Assembly: GCA_004352715.1 (NCBI GenBank) | Contig: SCFE01000041.1 | Location: forward strand, 860,006-924,005 | Length of the DNA: 64,000 bases | DNA from: Hofstenia miamia | Lineage: Eukaryota > Xenacoelomorpha > Acoela | Direction: 5' to 3' | Shown here: one piece after another, positions 11,617 through 26,600 of the stretch | Numbering within the stretch: position 1 is the stretch's first letter | Layout of the letters: every line of letters begins with the position of its first letter | Program-made: the position numbers and the translations under genes | Notes under the pieces: generated by a model | Told to the model about the DNA's origin: nothing | What the model saw: the letters and a program-made list of their open reading frames with translations, nothing else | Database searches by the model: none

Positions 11617-14600
11617 CTAGAGGGTTGATATATACATGGAAAATTGTAGAACACAAACAATATCATATTTGACATTATAACACGCTTACACATTCTTAAT
11701 AGTCGTTTGGCTAAATGCAACCACACAAGTGTGTAATTGAAATTATTGAAATTTTCCGTCACAAATTAATTAACGAGTACTAGGCATAACTTTTATACTA
11801 AATTATCTAAAAAGTTACTCTATGATGACAGTAATAGCTAGGTTTTTAGTTCCGAAACCAAAGGTGTCCGTTAGTCATGCGGGTTACTGATAAAATGAAT
11901 TGCTATTTTGGAGATGTAGGTCACTGGCGTTTCTAAGAATCAATCAGATGTTTAGAGAAATATAATATTTAATGATGGTAATCAAAGCAATCTGTACCAC
12001 ACAAAATCAGCGGACGATGGTAAAATTGCTCAGGTCAAGCAAATGATGATTTGCTGCATTGAACAATCCAAATCTATTGCCCAGTCCGTACTTAGATGCG
12101 CTAAAAAAAACCAATAGTTGATCCATTTGAAAAGCTACCCATCAAAAAACCCTCAAATATTTGATAAAGGAAACCTACTAGAGTCTAGGAAACGTTCTGC
12201 GCAACAATATCAGGGATATGCTCAAGTTGCCAGGAAGACATTGTCACAACCTGCTTCATCTTCTAAATCGGAGACACTGGCCACAAATGCGAACAATTGT
12301 CAATATATTACAGGCACTCCAAATAGCGAAGTTTTTTCAGCATTCTTAATAGCTATTCATTGCATTGAAATTTAATACTATTATTTTTCTTGTATCTTTC
12401 TTTTATAAACAATTACATATGCACCCTTTATTTTTATACTTTCTTGTTGCACATCATAAATATTTGTGGGTCACAGTTCATGTGTCACAAACGAGTAGCG
12501 CCGATGACGTAGTTAAGGGTTTTGCTGGCTACGCGTCAAATACAACTAATCCGTGGAGACCCCTGTCCGAAAACAAAACAAGAAGTGGTAGTGAAATCCA
12601 TTATTGTTAAGCACAAATAAAATTTTAAAATATAAAAAATATAAAATTGATGTATATTAATACAGTAAAATTAAACCATATAAATATATGTAGTAGAGGT
12701 TGGGATAACGACATTTCAGAGAATTATAGTGACTCATACAGTGTTAAGAAAGACAGTTTTAGATGTAAATTCAATAGGATAGTACAATATGTCTCATTCA
12801 TAAACTTTAAGCAATTGGTCAGTTTGCGGGCTGCCCTGAAAAACTAAAAAATGCATATTCGAATAGTCGGTTAAATATAATTCGAAAGATTTCTGTACTT
12901 CTTATTAAGCTAGCGTTTTAGCGGTACTTTACTGAACACGAAACCATTTTAATCTCAATGACTCAATCCCTCTGCTAGTAAAAAGGATCATAATTAAGCA
13001 TATATATATATACTTTTTCCTGTTTTCATTTATTAAATTCTTATAAAGAATAAAGTATGACAATATTTTATACAAGTATGTGTGCTACACAAAAGTGCAG
13101 GAAAACAATGAATTTTTTACAATCATATTTACGAAAAATTAAAGTAAAGTGTCCGTTGGTGTAGACTTACATAGGCACAGGATGTACATTGTAACTTGTG
13201 ATTTTAGAAAAAGTAAGTTCGAATATTCTAATAGTTTTTTCGGCTGAATGCTCAACACTAGTTTTAGGCCGCGGCTACACTTGGCTGGTTAGATCAACAC
13301 AACACAATTGAGCGGGTTTTATCAAACTTGTCACGTGTAACCAACACGGTGGGTATATTTCTAACTTTAAATACAGAAAATATCAAAGCACACGATTTTA
13401 ATTTATTCATCTAGAACAGTAATAAACCCGTTCGAATGCCCGCTGGACCCAATACTCGCCAAGCGTAATTACGGCCTTATAGTCGATGCCAAAAAGCTGC
13501 TGCACTTTGATGTGAAAAATAAGTATGTTTATATAGTGATATCAAAATTTTTTCCTTCATGTTTTGTATGAAAATAGCTAACGATTTATCTGAATTTAAT
13601 ATTGGTATATAGAAATATAACCACAAGTCTGATATATATAGGAGAGACCTAGTGACGATAATCTTCATATAATCGCAAGTAGGTAAAACAAATGGGTAAT
13701 AATGTAATGGTCGATCACAAAAAGCGGGGAAGAATTTCTATTTCTCAACAGGCTTGGGAAACTGATATAAAAAGAATGAGTACCCTCATTCATTTCGAAA
13801 ATGGTATACAAATGAATAGTAAAATCCATTGCAACAATTAAATTAATAATGAAATTCAAGAAAGGGTTAAAATAGTAAGCGTCTCAGGGTCAACAGGAGC
13901 AACTACTCTAAAGTTAATATTGAATGGTTATGATTGCAAACTCATCACAGTACACAATGTATAAAAATGCCACAGACAAAATACCTCCGTTAATCATGGA
14001 TACATCTGCAAGTAAAAGAGTAAATTCTAAATATTTATATTGTATACATGCCATGTACATGTACATGTGTTCGTGTTACAGTTGCAAATATTTTGAAACG
14101 TCTTAATTTTATTAGTTATAAAAAGGTAACAGATATCTTCCTTCGCCAAAAGAGAAGCCTAGAAATGAAAATTACTGTAAAAGGCAGCATTAAAAATTCA
14201 CACCAATTGAAAATATAGTTAATTGGGATATCGAAAGATGACAATGTGAGAAAGACCTTACCTAAGAAAGAAGCGTTGGCGGCGGAATGAATTGAGCCTT
14301 TGTTAAGAATCTCCATCACACGTGCTACAAAATGCTTTGGTATGTATTTAGCAAGGGGCAATATTTTCTGCTTAATCATCAGAACCAACTGAAATATGAA
14401 ATTATTATCTTAGATTATTATCTTCGATCCTCTCACCCCGTTTATTACCCAAGTTTTCCTCAAAAATTTTTTATCGCTATGCGAAGCAACCCAAGATATA
14501 TTTTGATTTAGTTTTGCGCTTAAAGACATACGGGCATTGTCAGCATACAAATGTTTGATGAAACAAAAAAATATCATGTGTGCCCTTATTTAAATAAGGG

Positions 14601-17600
14601 AGATGTTTTCGAAGGCAAATAATAATCATTAAAAAAATAAAGGATTGAATTTAAAGACACACTAAGCATTTATGATTCAATTAATATACAAAAGTTTACT
14701 CATCTAAGTTATTAATTTGGTGTTAGTTTCATAGAAAATAGTGAATGAATCTTCTAAATTTCACTGTTATGCATGACGCACATGCAAAAAAGTTACAGAG
14801 ACATTCATACATAACAACTGTAGAGCTGACAAAAATAGTAGGCGAAAAATGAAAAGAATTAGTAAAACTCACTGCAAAAAATTTGACATAGGGCATAGAG
14901 TCTTAATCGTTTCAACCAGAAATGAGAGTTATAAATTATCTGTATTGAGTATGTGATAACGAAAATTCATCTACTAAAGCCTTTTGAAAATATACAAATC
15001 CTACGTGAAAATATGTAATAAAAAAATTCAATTACAAAAACAAATTTTTAAAACAGTATTTCACAGATATCAAAGTTTAACGGGCCGCTACCTGAAGTCA
15101 TCTTAGTTAAATTTAATTTAATACATAATGCAATTCTAAATATATTCAAATGATTTTTTCTCTATTATAATAACCCTATTAATCAATGATTACATTATAT
15201 TTTCTTAAGCAAATTGCATTTTTAGTTATTCCAACTCAAAAAAGAGAATTCTTTGTATTAAAGAGAGCATTACATTACAAGATAACTTATAAGAATTGAT
15301 ATACGTTTTCAAAATTCCATTTAGAAATGTATTGCTAATGTGAAAAAATTGAAATAAAATGAGAAATGAAATTACCTCAACATCAAGCATTTCATCAGAT
15401 AGATGCTCTTCTAATGACATGTTGGCAGGCGGTAAACTAAAATAAAGACTTTGAAAACATTTGTAAAGACCTGAAAAGAACCATAATCATTCTCAGTATG
15501 AATGTAAGTGTTATTTTTGGAATACTAACAGGTTGAACTAAATTTAGATCTATGCGGCGAAAATATGCTTATTTGTGCGTCTTGGAATTCATCAATAAAA
15601 AATGATTTTGAAAAAATTTGGCAAATGATAAAATACGTAAAATACCAATCTTATCATGATTTCAATAAATGACAGTCCTCTACATATAAATGATTTAACA
15701 AGACTTAGTAATCGAAGCGCAAACAACAAGTTACAGAAAATTTATTGGGAATTTAGAAGGACTGTAGCTCAGTATAAGATTATGAAAGAAATACATACTT
15801 TGTTGGAAATAGAAAGTCATCAATCGTTCCAGCGAACTCGGACCACATATCATTAAACACCGCGACTAAAAATTTCATTTAAGTATTAACTAGAACTATT
15901 CACATATCAGTCATTGTAGAAACCCTCTAACGACCACATGTTAATATCACAGTTCTATAAACCATGCTAAAATGATAAGCAACTTCCTGTTATAATGATC
16001 AAGATATCTACTGATATTTTATGGTGAAATAAAGGCAATTCATGTGTTGGCACATGCACACACCTTCACTGAAGGCCAAAAACTAAATCATTAAATGTTA
16101 TCATATTAAAAAACTTCGCGATATTTGATCTGAATTCAAACACAGCTAGGAATGCAAAACATGTAAGCCTGAATTTCTAAAAAGCACATGCATGACCTGC
16201 TTAGTAATCAGGCCATGGGAACATGGAGAACTTAATAGAACACGTAATGGCTCACAAATTTTAGAATTGCTTAAGTTACATGCATTGAATATAACATGAA
16301 ATTATATCATGCAGATGTGATAAATCTTAAGAAATGACTATGGCTACGTGGCACAATCTATAGTAAGCCAATAAAACTAATTTGAGTGTGTAAAATGAAA
16401 TACAGTTCGATATGAAGCCGACTACAACAATCACCACACAGGCTATAAAGAATGAAAACGCATATGTAACCTTGACAATTCATGGCAAACGTCAGAGACA
16501 GATAAAAGCTTAATACAATTTACAAACCTTTCGGATCCTCTTTATAAATCATTTTGTGGAAAACGCCAATGTTTCTTTCTACAAAATAATACGCTTGTCA
16601 CCCTCAATAACTAAATTGTTTCTCAACGTTTACTGGTCGAATTAGTATTACAAAATTTTTGAGATCTTTAAAAAATAATATTTGTTTCAGATTTTTTCAT
16701 CACTTAAGGTAGTTTGATGAGTAGTAATGTCCCCTAGGGTATTCAATATCCATTAATTTTAATGCGCCGATTGGGAAAAAATAAAGTGTCCCAACAACCA
16801 TTCACACATGGTGTGGCTTGTGCTCACAAGAGCTGGAGATGGGCCAGTGGCCCATGGTCAATGGATAACAATTTAGGGATGGGTCGCATGAGTCGTGGAT
16901 CACTATCACATGTGGCATGACCCATTATTATCTTTACTAACATTATGATATTGCGCATTAGCTTAGCAGCTACAAGTTCAATCGCAACTTCAAAAATAGA
17001 GAGAAAATATCCAATCCCTTTAATTGGTTCAATAATGGCTTAACAATGCATGTGTCAACACAAAACGATGATGAGGTGCTCATGGCTAGTCTCTCAGACG
17101 AGTGTATGCGGTACAAAGTTGAGCCATTGTCTGACTGGGATACTTTTGTTCTGTTAAAGTGGTGGTATGAAAAGCGCTATACATATCCTCTGTTAGTTTG
17201 AATGGCGAACCAAGCTCTGTAATACAAAGATGCTCATCTTAAAAAAAATGTCATTGCACTGAACTGCAGAAATATTATTTCTGTACAGCTCAATGCCATG
17301 TATCGTAATACTGTAGTCTCTGCATTGTGTTTGAGGCATACAAAAACGCTATTTAAATAAAGGCTTTGCTTCATTGTCTGGTTACAAGTAAGATGTCACA
17401 TGAAATGATTGGTAAATTAGGGGTCTAAAAACATGGGTCGTGGGTCACACGACGGGTTATGGGTCATTACACTGATGGGTCACGTAGTCTTATGTCATAT
17501 CATGTTATCCATGCCCAACTCTGATACCCACTATATATAGTGGGTTGTTAAAGATTTCAAAATAAAAACAAATAAGTAATCCATATCCTACACATCTTGA

Positions 17601-20600
17601 AAGGACTTTAGTAGATGTAGTTTTTAATTTGGAAGCTAATGAATTAGGTTCGAAGTCGATCCAAGCATTATTCACTGAGATATTAACGATTATTCCCCAA
17701 AATATAGGATCAAGACGGTATAGTGGGTTGTTAAATGAAATTTCAAAAAAAAACAAAGTAGTCCATAGCCTATGCATCTTTAAAGGACTTTAGTAGATGT
17801 AGTTTTTAATTTGGAAGCTAATGAATTAGGTTCGAAGTCGATCCAAGCATTATTCACTGAGATATTAACGATTATTCCCCAAAATATAGGATCATGCCGG
17901 TATAGTGGGTTGTTAAATGAAATTTCAAAAAAAAACAAAGTAGTCCATAGCCTATGCATCTTTAAAGGACTTTAGTAGATGNNNNNNNNNNNNNNNNNNN
18001 NNNNNNNNNNNNNNNNNNNNNNNNNNNNNNNNNNNNNNNNNNNNNNNNNNNNNNNNNNNNNNNNNNNNNNNNNNNNNNNNNNNNNNNNNNNNNNNNNNNN
18101 NNNNNNNNNNNNNNNNNNNNNNNNNNNNNNNNNNNNNNNNNNNNNNNNNNNNNNNNNNNNNNNNNNNNNNNNNNNNNNNNNNNNNNNNNNNNNNNNNNNN
18201 NNNNNNNNNNNNNNNNNNNNNNNNNNNNNNNNNNNNNNNNNNNNNATGTATATATATATATGTACACATTTATATAGGGGAAAAAAAAGAGAAACAAACC
18301 AACCATTACGTTTTAGCAAATGAATAAATTATAAACGCTTAGCCGTCTTAGTGAGGTGATTTGCATTAGTGTTCCCCTTTATATAATTCTGAAAAATGTC
18401 TTAAAACTCCTTGTTTCATTTACAATCTATAGAAACACTATTAAACTCTATCCCAGGTGGTAAACTGTATTCACTTAGTGAACACGCGATAAGGTAATTG
18501 GTTTTGTGAATGTTCAGTTGTATTCGAGTTCCCTTATACTATATTTGCATATATTACATGGACATCCTATATAGAAATATTGAGAATGCACACAACCTAA
18601 GCTGTTGTGTCGTTTATAAATCTAAAGTGATCTAGCCATTGCCGCTAAACTGAGTAGATAAATAAACGGTTGCTTGAGACACTCCACCATAACTTCGATA
18701 ATAAAATGTTCCACCTGAAATACAACTCCTTGTAAAGCAAGGAAAATTCCAACTCACCGTGTAGGTGCTTACAACAATATTTATTGTCCCTGTTGAATAG
18801 ACTGACGAGCTTGAAATCCTTTTTAAAATAAAAAGGAAAATGCGAAAAAATGCCTTTTCAATATCATTCTTGATCAAAGTTTTCGTGAATTTTAGTCATC
18901 AATTCCTAATTCAAAAACCGAATTGATAAGCGAAATAGGTATTAAGTCAGTGGTGACTGATTTGGAAGACATCTTCTTCTCACCATAGCAAATATCTGCA
19001 TAAGGATCCATGGAGTAACAACGACATCAAAGCGCTCACTGGTAACTGAAGTCGAAAAGTATCCAATTTGAGAAAGAATTGTTCAAGTAATTAGGAAGAT
19101 ACCACTTGATTTAGTGAGTTGCGTGAGAAAATTGTCACGAGTAAGCTTTAATTTAAACAATATTTGAACACTTGAATTACTTCAGAGCAAATCTTCCAGC
19201 TATCATCAATGAAAAAAATCAAATTGATAATCGGTAAATACGTCACAATTACCTTCGGATTTACACCTGTACACGTTGCTTCCAAAGCTGGCTTGGATAG
19301 ATTTCGTGAATACAGGTGTGACAACACCCGCCTATACTAGGTAGAGGCATTGTCTAATAGAACTACTGCCAGAATAACTACATTCAATTTTTACAGAACT
19401 GGAGGCAAGTTTTGAAACCTTAGCAACCTGATGTAACTGAAGTACAATTTTATTTGACTAATATTTTCTGTCAATTCCAATGTAATGGTTTAGGTAATTT
19501 CGCAAAAGTTACTAGCATACACTACAGATGCATAAATTTGATAGCTTATTGCGACATGGGTGATACAGCACACCACCACATAAGCCTCAGAAGGTATTTG
19601 GGATTTTGATTATTGTAGCATAGTTTTAAATTTGAACAAAACTATTTAAAAACAAACAAAGTAACAATTGTCCAAATTCAAATGAAAAATAAATAATAGA
19701 TTAAATCACATTAAATTTAAAATTATGAGGAATTTATTGTGTTTAATAGCATGTTGTGACTATATAACGTACTTAACAGGAAGACAGCTGTTACTCCTTG
19801 AAAATATTAGAAAAGGACTTCCCATTTTTGGTTAAATTATCCATACATCTGAATTTTACCTCAGAAGGATTTAAAAATTAATGATTAATCATTAAATAAT
19901 TAACACATACGTGTACTTGATGTGGTAGCAACAGGTAATCCAGCAGCCATAACTTTGTGCAAAGACGCTAAAGCAACCTTCCAAGATGTTTTGCTGGTGC
20001 AGGCATACTTCATAGCAAGAGGAACGCGTATTGTCTAAGGAATACATTATCCTAAAAAAGATTGAAAATCCTACTTGAATAATCTTTTGTAGAATCCTTT
20101 CTGAAACTATAAGAGGATGTGCTGCCCTGCTGCAGTACAAATCGACAAGCATCTGCAAACATTTTTCAGAAAACATGGTGCAACTGATTTGAACGTAGTC
20201 CGAATTCTAAATTTAGATACTTTATATAATGAAAATACTTTCATTGAAAAAGTTACTTCATCCTGGTAAAAAAATCATTTACAATGAAATGCATTCTAAA
20301 GGTTGATAAACTGTATAAAAATTCAATAATGGGCACTGTTCTTAAATATTATGATCTACATTAGCATAATCTATAAAAAAACAGAAACAGGCATTAGAAA
20401 GAATTCAGCAAAGGGCAGTTAAAATAATGATTCCTAATGTTGATTTTGAAATTGTATGCAATCACTTATAAGATACAATGATAATATTACAGATTACAAA
20501 TTCAATGTGACCAAATATGGGCTAAATTTACAAAAGATTTAAGCCACATTCTACACCATCTAGTTCCTACTGAAAGTTATTCTCCTATACTCTATGATTC

Positions 20601-23600
20601 AGCCTATAAAACGAAAAGATTTCTCAGTAGTTTTGCTTCGATTCCATCAAAAAATGGATACATAAACTATGGTGTTGTCTATTTTTTTACCTTTTGATTG
20701 CAAATACAAATCTACATATTTCTCTCTCTCTCTCAAATAAAAATTAATCAATAAATTCTGTAATTAAAAGAGAAATTATTGCGCAATATTTAGCAACGCA
20801 TACGAAAAGAATAATTTTAATAGTCTTTAGACAAATATACACAATGGGTAATAATCAGGATTTCCTAAAAACTTAGAGCCAATTAAAACTACTTACAGAT
20901 GAAGACCGTAAGGGAAAGATACTGGAAAGTTCTACAATTCTGGTTTCCATTGAGCAAAACTGTGGAAGAAAGCAGCAGTAGGTAGACATTGTTAACAAAT
21001 CGTCAAAAAGCAGAGGATAAAGCCAATCTAGTAGGTCTTTGTTAAGAAGAAGCTAAATAAACAAATCAATGATTTCCAGAAATTTAAAATGAATAATGCG
21101 CTGAATAAAACACTCAACTAACAAAATCAGATGCATTAAAAACATCACCGTTTTGAGGATTATTCCAAGAAAAAATTTTCTCAAAACACCTTCAGACAAA
21201 CCGTTTTACGAGGAACTGCAGATAATTTTTCGACTACTATTTCTAGTTTTTTTACTAAAAAAAAACATTAATATGCAAGACGCATAGCCACAGAAATTGT
21301 GTAAAATCGGTAGGCGAACTTGCATGCATATTTAAATAAAGTTTTCATTAATAGGGCCTTAAACTTTATAGCGTAAAATGAAAAAGGTGAAATAGATTTG
21401 TTATGTAATTTCAATGTAGATAGTCATTAAGAATGGAGATTTCACATGTGTTCGCTTAATTTGTATTTATATATTTCTGAGAAAAGTGAAATGACCAGGG
21501 GTTCTCATTGGAGGGTGAATTATACCCTTTGAGGAAAGGTAGACTGGAGATTGCCTGCACCGAATATTGTAAGTCAACAGTACAAGGAAATATAGAAATT
21601 TTGGCAAGTGGTAAAAGGGTGACTCGGTTAAGCAAGTCTGAGAACCCCTTGGAGTAGAAAATGCATATACAGCAGACTATTGACATGGTACAGTTCGTAG
21701 ACATGTGAGTTATTAACTGAAAACAATTTTAGGCAATCCGAATGAATTGCTACATGTTTAAACCGATTTTAGAAACCGTATCAAAGTACTGAGTAATACG
21801 TAATTTATACGAGGTTGCCATTAACACAAAAAAATTATTCAGACTACCTTAATGACGAAGCCCATTTGACTCAAGATGACCTTCTGTACTTCAGTCATGG
21901 ACTCTTGGCTGTTTGGATTAGAAACAAGGATGAAAGCCGTTGTGTCTGCGGTAATAGGAGCAGTCACAGACTGGCGAAAGAATGGCGAAACATGTTTTGT
22001 CCAATCAGTTGAACTCCATTGAGGAGCACATAACTTTTCACATATCTAAACAATATTTTTCATTAAATCAAAATGTAAATGAGCTGACACTAAACGCCGA
22101 CGATTGAAACAATCTCAACAATTACTCGAGAGGAAGTTAAAAGCACGAAAACGTGCTTATTTATGCGGTCAAATATGATTAATGTTGTCATATAAATAGA
22201 GACTTATACATATCCTACAATAAGGTAAATGTAAGAACTTGATTAATAGACAACAATTGGTAATTTGTAAATAAAACAAACATTTAAAAAGCTGCACAGA
22301 AATCCAAATGATTTCATAGACATTGACCTTAACCGCAGAAATTAAGTTTAGTTATAAAATTTTGGTATTAAACTCAAGTAAAAACAAAATATAATATGAT
22401 GTATCATAAAAAATAAAAATGCTAACGGAACCAAACTGAGAGAAGTATATGGAAAGGAATTGTTGAGAAGGTGGTACTTTAACATCTTCAGAGAAGCACT
22501 GAAATCCAATAGCTGTCCATGCATTCCACAAAGCAGTCCAAAATTTAAGAGGCTTATTTGCTAGAAAGCTATCACCATGCGATGACAATTCACTGATTAG
22601 TGAAATGTAATCTTGGAAACACTTGATGGCGCTAAGTTTAATTTCTATAGATGCATAACCCACGGCTTCCACCAAAAACTGACAGCATTGCTCCCAAATT
22701 GATTGAATGGACTCTAAAAATAGAAATTCTAGAAAATTAAAAAATATATACATATCTATAAAGTATTTGATTAAGATAGCATATTTTGATAGAGAAGTGG
22801 TAATTGAATTAAGACTGGGCGCAAAATGAACTTAAATTATGAAAACAAAGTAAAATGGGCGAACAGATAATCTTTAATAAAGCAATATAATAAAAAATAA
22901 AGGGCTCTTTAAAGCGAAATAATACAATAAATCTGCAGCTGCAATACAATAATAACTACTTCAAACAAATTAATGGAAAACGTTTGATATTCAAAATTCA
23001 GTCTTGAAACAATTAAATGCTTCTAAAGAACAGGCAATTTAAGGCGGTTCAGTAATAATTTCTTAAATGAATTATAGAGAAATAGCGTAAATGCAAAATC
23101 ATTGGATCATTTTCATTTATTCTTATCATTTAATAACATTTTGTAAAAAGATAAATCTCGTCAAAAATTGATTGGAAACTTCACAAATCCTGAAAAATAC
23201 ATGCTTATTCCAGATTTTTTGCAAAAGATTGGTAAGGAATTTACGGAAGTAAACCAAAACTATCCGATTTGAAAATATTTAATCTGTTCACAAAAAGTTT
23301 GTTTAAATAGGCATGTAAACAAAAGCCTCTAGTGAGCTGTATTTTCAGCTACAATCTTGAAAAAATGCATCATATATTATGGAAGTCCGATTTTTTACGG
23401 AGTATTGTCGATTTCTATTAATGCTCATATACCTGCATATTAACCCATATTAACACAGATATGACAAAATTGAATAATTTTTGTGAAATTTTATTAACAA
23501 TTTCATGACACATTATCCATATAAGATACATCCAAAGAACAATTTAGAAATATATTGCTTCAAAGAGTTACTACAGCATTATCAAATTACTTAACGTCTT

Positions 23601-26600
23601 CTACAATATTAATAGATTCACAATATCAGTACATGATGTTAGTAATAATGTTTTAGAAGTTCTATCAGCTTAAATATTATGAAAACTAAGCTGTGAAAAT
23701 GTGATAAGTTTAGTTTCTATATAAACCTAATGTCTACATAATGAACGTCAAAAAATATCAGTGATTTATTACTAAATATCCTTAGAAATTGATAAATTTA
23801 ATAATTTCTATATTTTCCAGAGTTATCTTACATTATAATTTTGTGTAGATATCTAAAACTTTCAATTCATTAAAAATGTTACGCACAGTTTTGTCAAGCA
23901 CATTGAAAGATCATCAAAATATGATTTTTTAAAAATTTCAATGTTAATAAATCAAAGTCTACCATAATGAGTATGTTGAAACTTCAGACTTTGAAAAATT
24001 TAGGTTGAGACCTTGAAAATACAGCATTTAACCCACTCAAAATCAAATAGAATTTGCAGAATGCTATTTTGAATTTTAATCTACTGTAGACATTGGGTTA
24101 ATTTAGGTTAAAACCAAATCAGTAATGCGTCAATCTTAGGTCAAAGCAACGTTAACGTATAAATTCACAAATTGTCCAATTCAATTTTTGATGTTATATT
24201 GCTAAAATACTTAATGTTGCATCAACCCTAATATAAATTTTTCACAAATTCAGCATAGTTTGGTCATTTTCACTAATGACAACGTAGTTTACAAATGCAT
24301 GTGGTTAATTAATTATATTCAACTTTGTTCTGATAGTAATTGACAAAAGATAAACTAGTAATAATTATATTAGTGCTGTGTCTATTTTGTCAAATGTGTA
24401 AATAATAAAATTAATAAATTATAAAAATTTGAAGCATTACTAAATTTCCCACGTTTTGATGTTCTGCTTAACATGAATGTTATATATTATTGCCAAACAC
24501 TTTTGATTACTATATGTACATGTTTAATTTTAGCAGGCAATAACGTAAATTAAAATAATAGGAATTTCACAGCAACACATATTTCTACCTGGGATAGGCC
24601 TTTATAAATATTTTGCGTTACAAGGTAAGATTGCCGGCGATTGCCGAAAGTGTAAATGTTGAGCCAATGAGAATTCGTATTCGTATGTTAAGCGTGTGCT
24701 ACGTAAATGACATTTATCAGGTATGTGCATGGTTAAATTTGTTTGGATGTCGAACTTTATCATCAAATTTTCAAATTACAAATAAATTAACTTTTATAAT
24801 TTTGCTCAGACATTATGTATATAATTGAAATTGCATCTCATTTTGTTGATTGCATTATTATTGAAACATTAATATATATATATATTTGATACTAGTATTA
24901 TTGCATTAATTGTAATTACTTCAAACAACAAAAGATTATGGTAGTGAAATAGACTAATTTGCTTCGAAAACATACCAATTTTAAAAATTGTGTTTTTCTT
25001 ATTAGAAAACACCTTGACAATGCCTGCAAGTGTCAAAGAAACAGTTTCAGCCCACTGCTTCTGCGGAGTATCACGTGAATGGTGAATCATAATAGGCTCC
25101 AATGGTGCTTCCGCAGAAGAACTGGTGAAGTTTTGGGCAACGGATTTCATTAGTCCGAACAATACCTAAACGTAGATTCTTTAAATGAGCATTGAAGCAT
25201 AGATAGTAATTGTAGTATATGATCACATTTTTAAAACTAAACTAACTTATGATAATAATCAACTAAGATTCCATATAATAGCATTGCCTTGTCTTAATTA
25301 AAAATCAACGGCTTTAGCGAGTTCTTGTTTTGAAATTTTACTGATTTTTGTTAACCAATAAAATAATAGACCAAATTATCTTAGAATACAAAACTTATTG
25401 ATCCAACCCTACCATGAATGCCAAATTATCAACAGAGAATTTTTTGGCAATGCTGGCAAACAGCAATCATCACCGTATTTTTCCAACAAGAAGTACATAA
25501 ACGGGGTGATTACGATCAATTATAGACAACACATACACAAACATCCTACCTTAGTCACAACGTTTTCCCAAAAACCTAACTGTGCAGATTGCGTATGTGT
25601 TGTAATAGCACTAAACATCGTTTGACCTGCCATTTTACGGACGGCTGGCCGGTCATCTGTGCATAGAACAGCAATACTGGATAACATTTGAAGTCCAAGT
25701 TCATCAACAAGCTCCACAGACAGTTCTTGGCACATCTTCTGATGCGATTGATTGAGGAAGTCTGACAAATTCCACTAAAACTCAACAGATATTATGCATA
25801 CATGGAAATTGTTTACCAATTAATAAAGGAATATACTAGCAATCCAGTCAATAAGAATTGAAAGTACAAAGATATTCGAGAAGATGTACATACAGAACGT
25901 ATGCATCTACATATTATATTAGGAAAATTCTTTATATGCAAGAGGGCCGGATTTTGCGGCCCTAAACCGGGAAGGCCCTAAATCGGCACTAAATAAAAAA
26001 ATTGAACACATTTCTATTTTTACAAAATAAGCATATTTTTAAAACTTAAAACAGTTTGTTCGGCCCTAAACTGGCCCATATTTTTCTAACATACCTAATC
26101 TGGTCCGGACCTAACCGGCTCTGCCCACTTACATCTCTGGTCCCACACGCATACTTTTCGGTAGTGCAAGATCAATAACACATTTTTGTAATTATTGTAT
26201 ATTCAACCAATGCTCTATGTAAAAATGCAACCTTGCAGGTAATAATTTACTACTACAGTTTGACTATTACTGAAATTGAAATCATAACCCTATTGAATAA
26301 CGGGAACCATTCACAACTAAAAGCGTTATGGAACTCACCAAAAGTTCAATTGATGTAAGACTGATGTTAAGATCTTCAGTTTGTTGACCAAATTTGGTGG
26401 CAGCATTTATGCATTGTCGCAGGCATTCTGGGGGTATCGTTAACAGGAAATCAGTCACGATCAACTGAATACTGTTGAATGCTGTTCTTACATAGTGTTC
26501 TCCACTAAAACGACAAGTGTGTAATCTTTAAAAACATGAAATATCATTTGAAGAGTGTCAACAAAGTTAAGGATTTGTCAAAAACTGTAGTTAGTAGCAT

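Noticed and set aside
17505-17777. 90-codon minus frame with internal repetition
   Set aside because: Arises from the 182-bp tandem repeat; no protein features.
16027-17980. CRISPR-like or prokaryotic array
   Set aside because: The tandem units are contiguous 182-bp copies without spacers, in a eukaryotic intron.
17952-18323. Open frames on both strands across the second long gap
   Set aside because: Mostly N, with flanking tandem repeat and (TA)n.
21815-22012. 65-codon plus-strand frame
   Set aside because: Antisense to MON2 exon 20, whose minus-strand reading matches the family and has proper splice sites.
22714-22753. ATG at 22753 as a start for MON2 exon 19
   Set aside because: It is intronic sequence before a TTTTTAG acceptor; the homologous reading starts at 22713.
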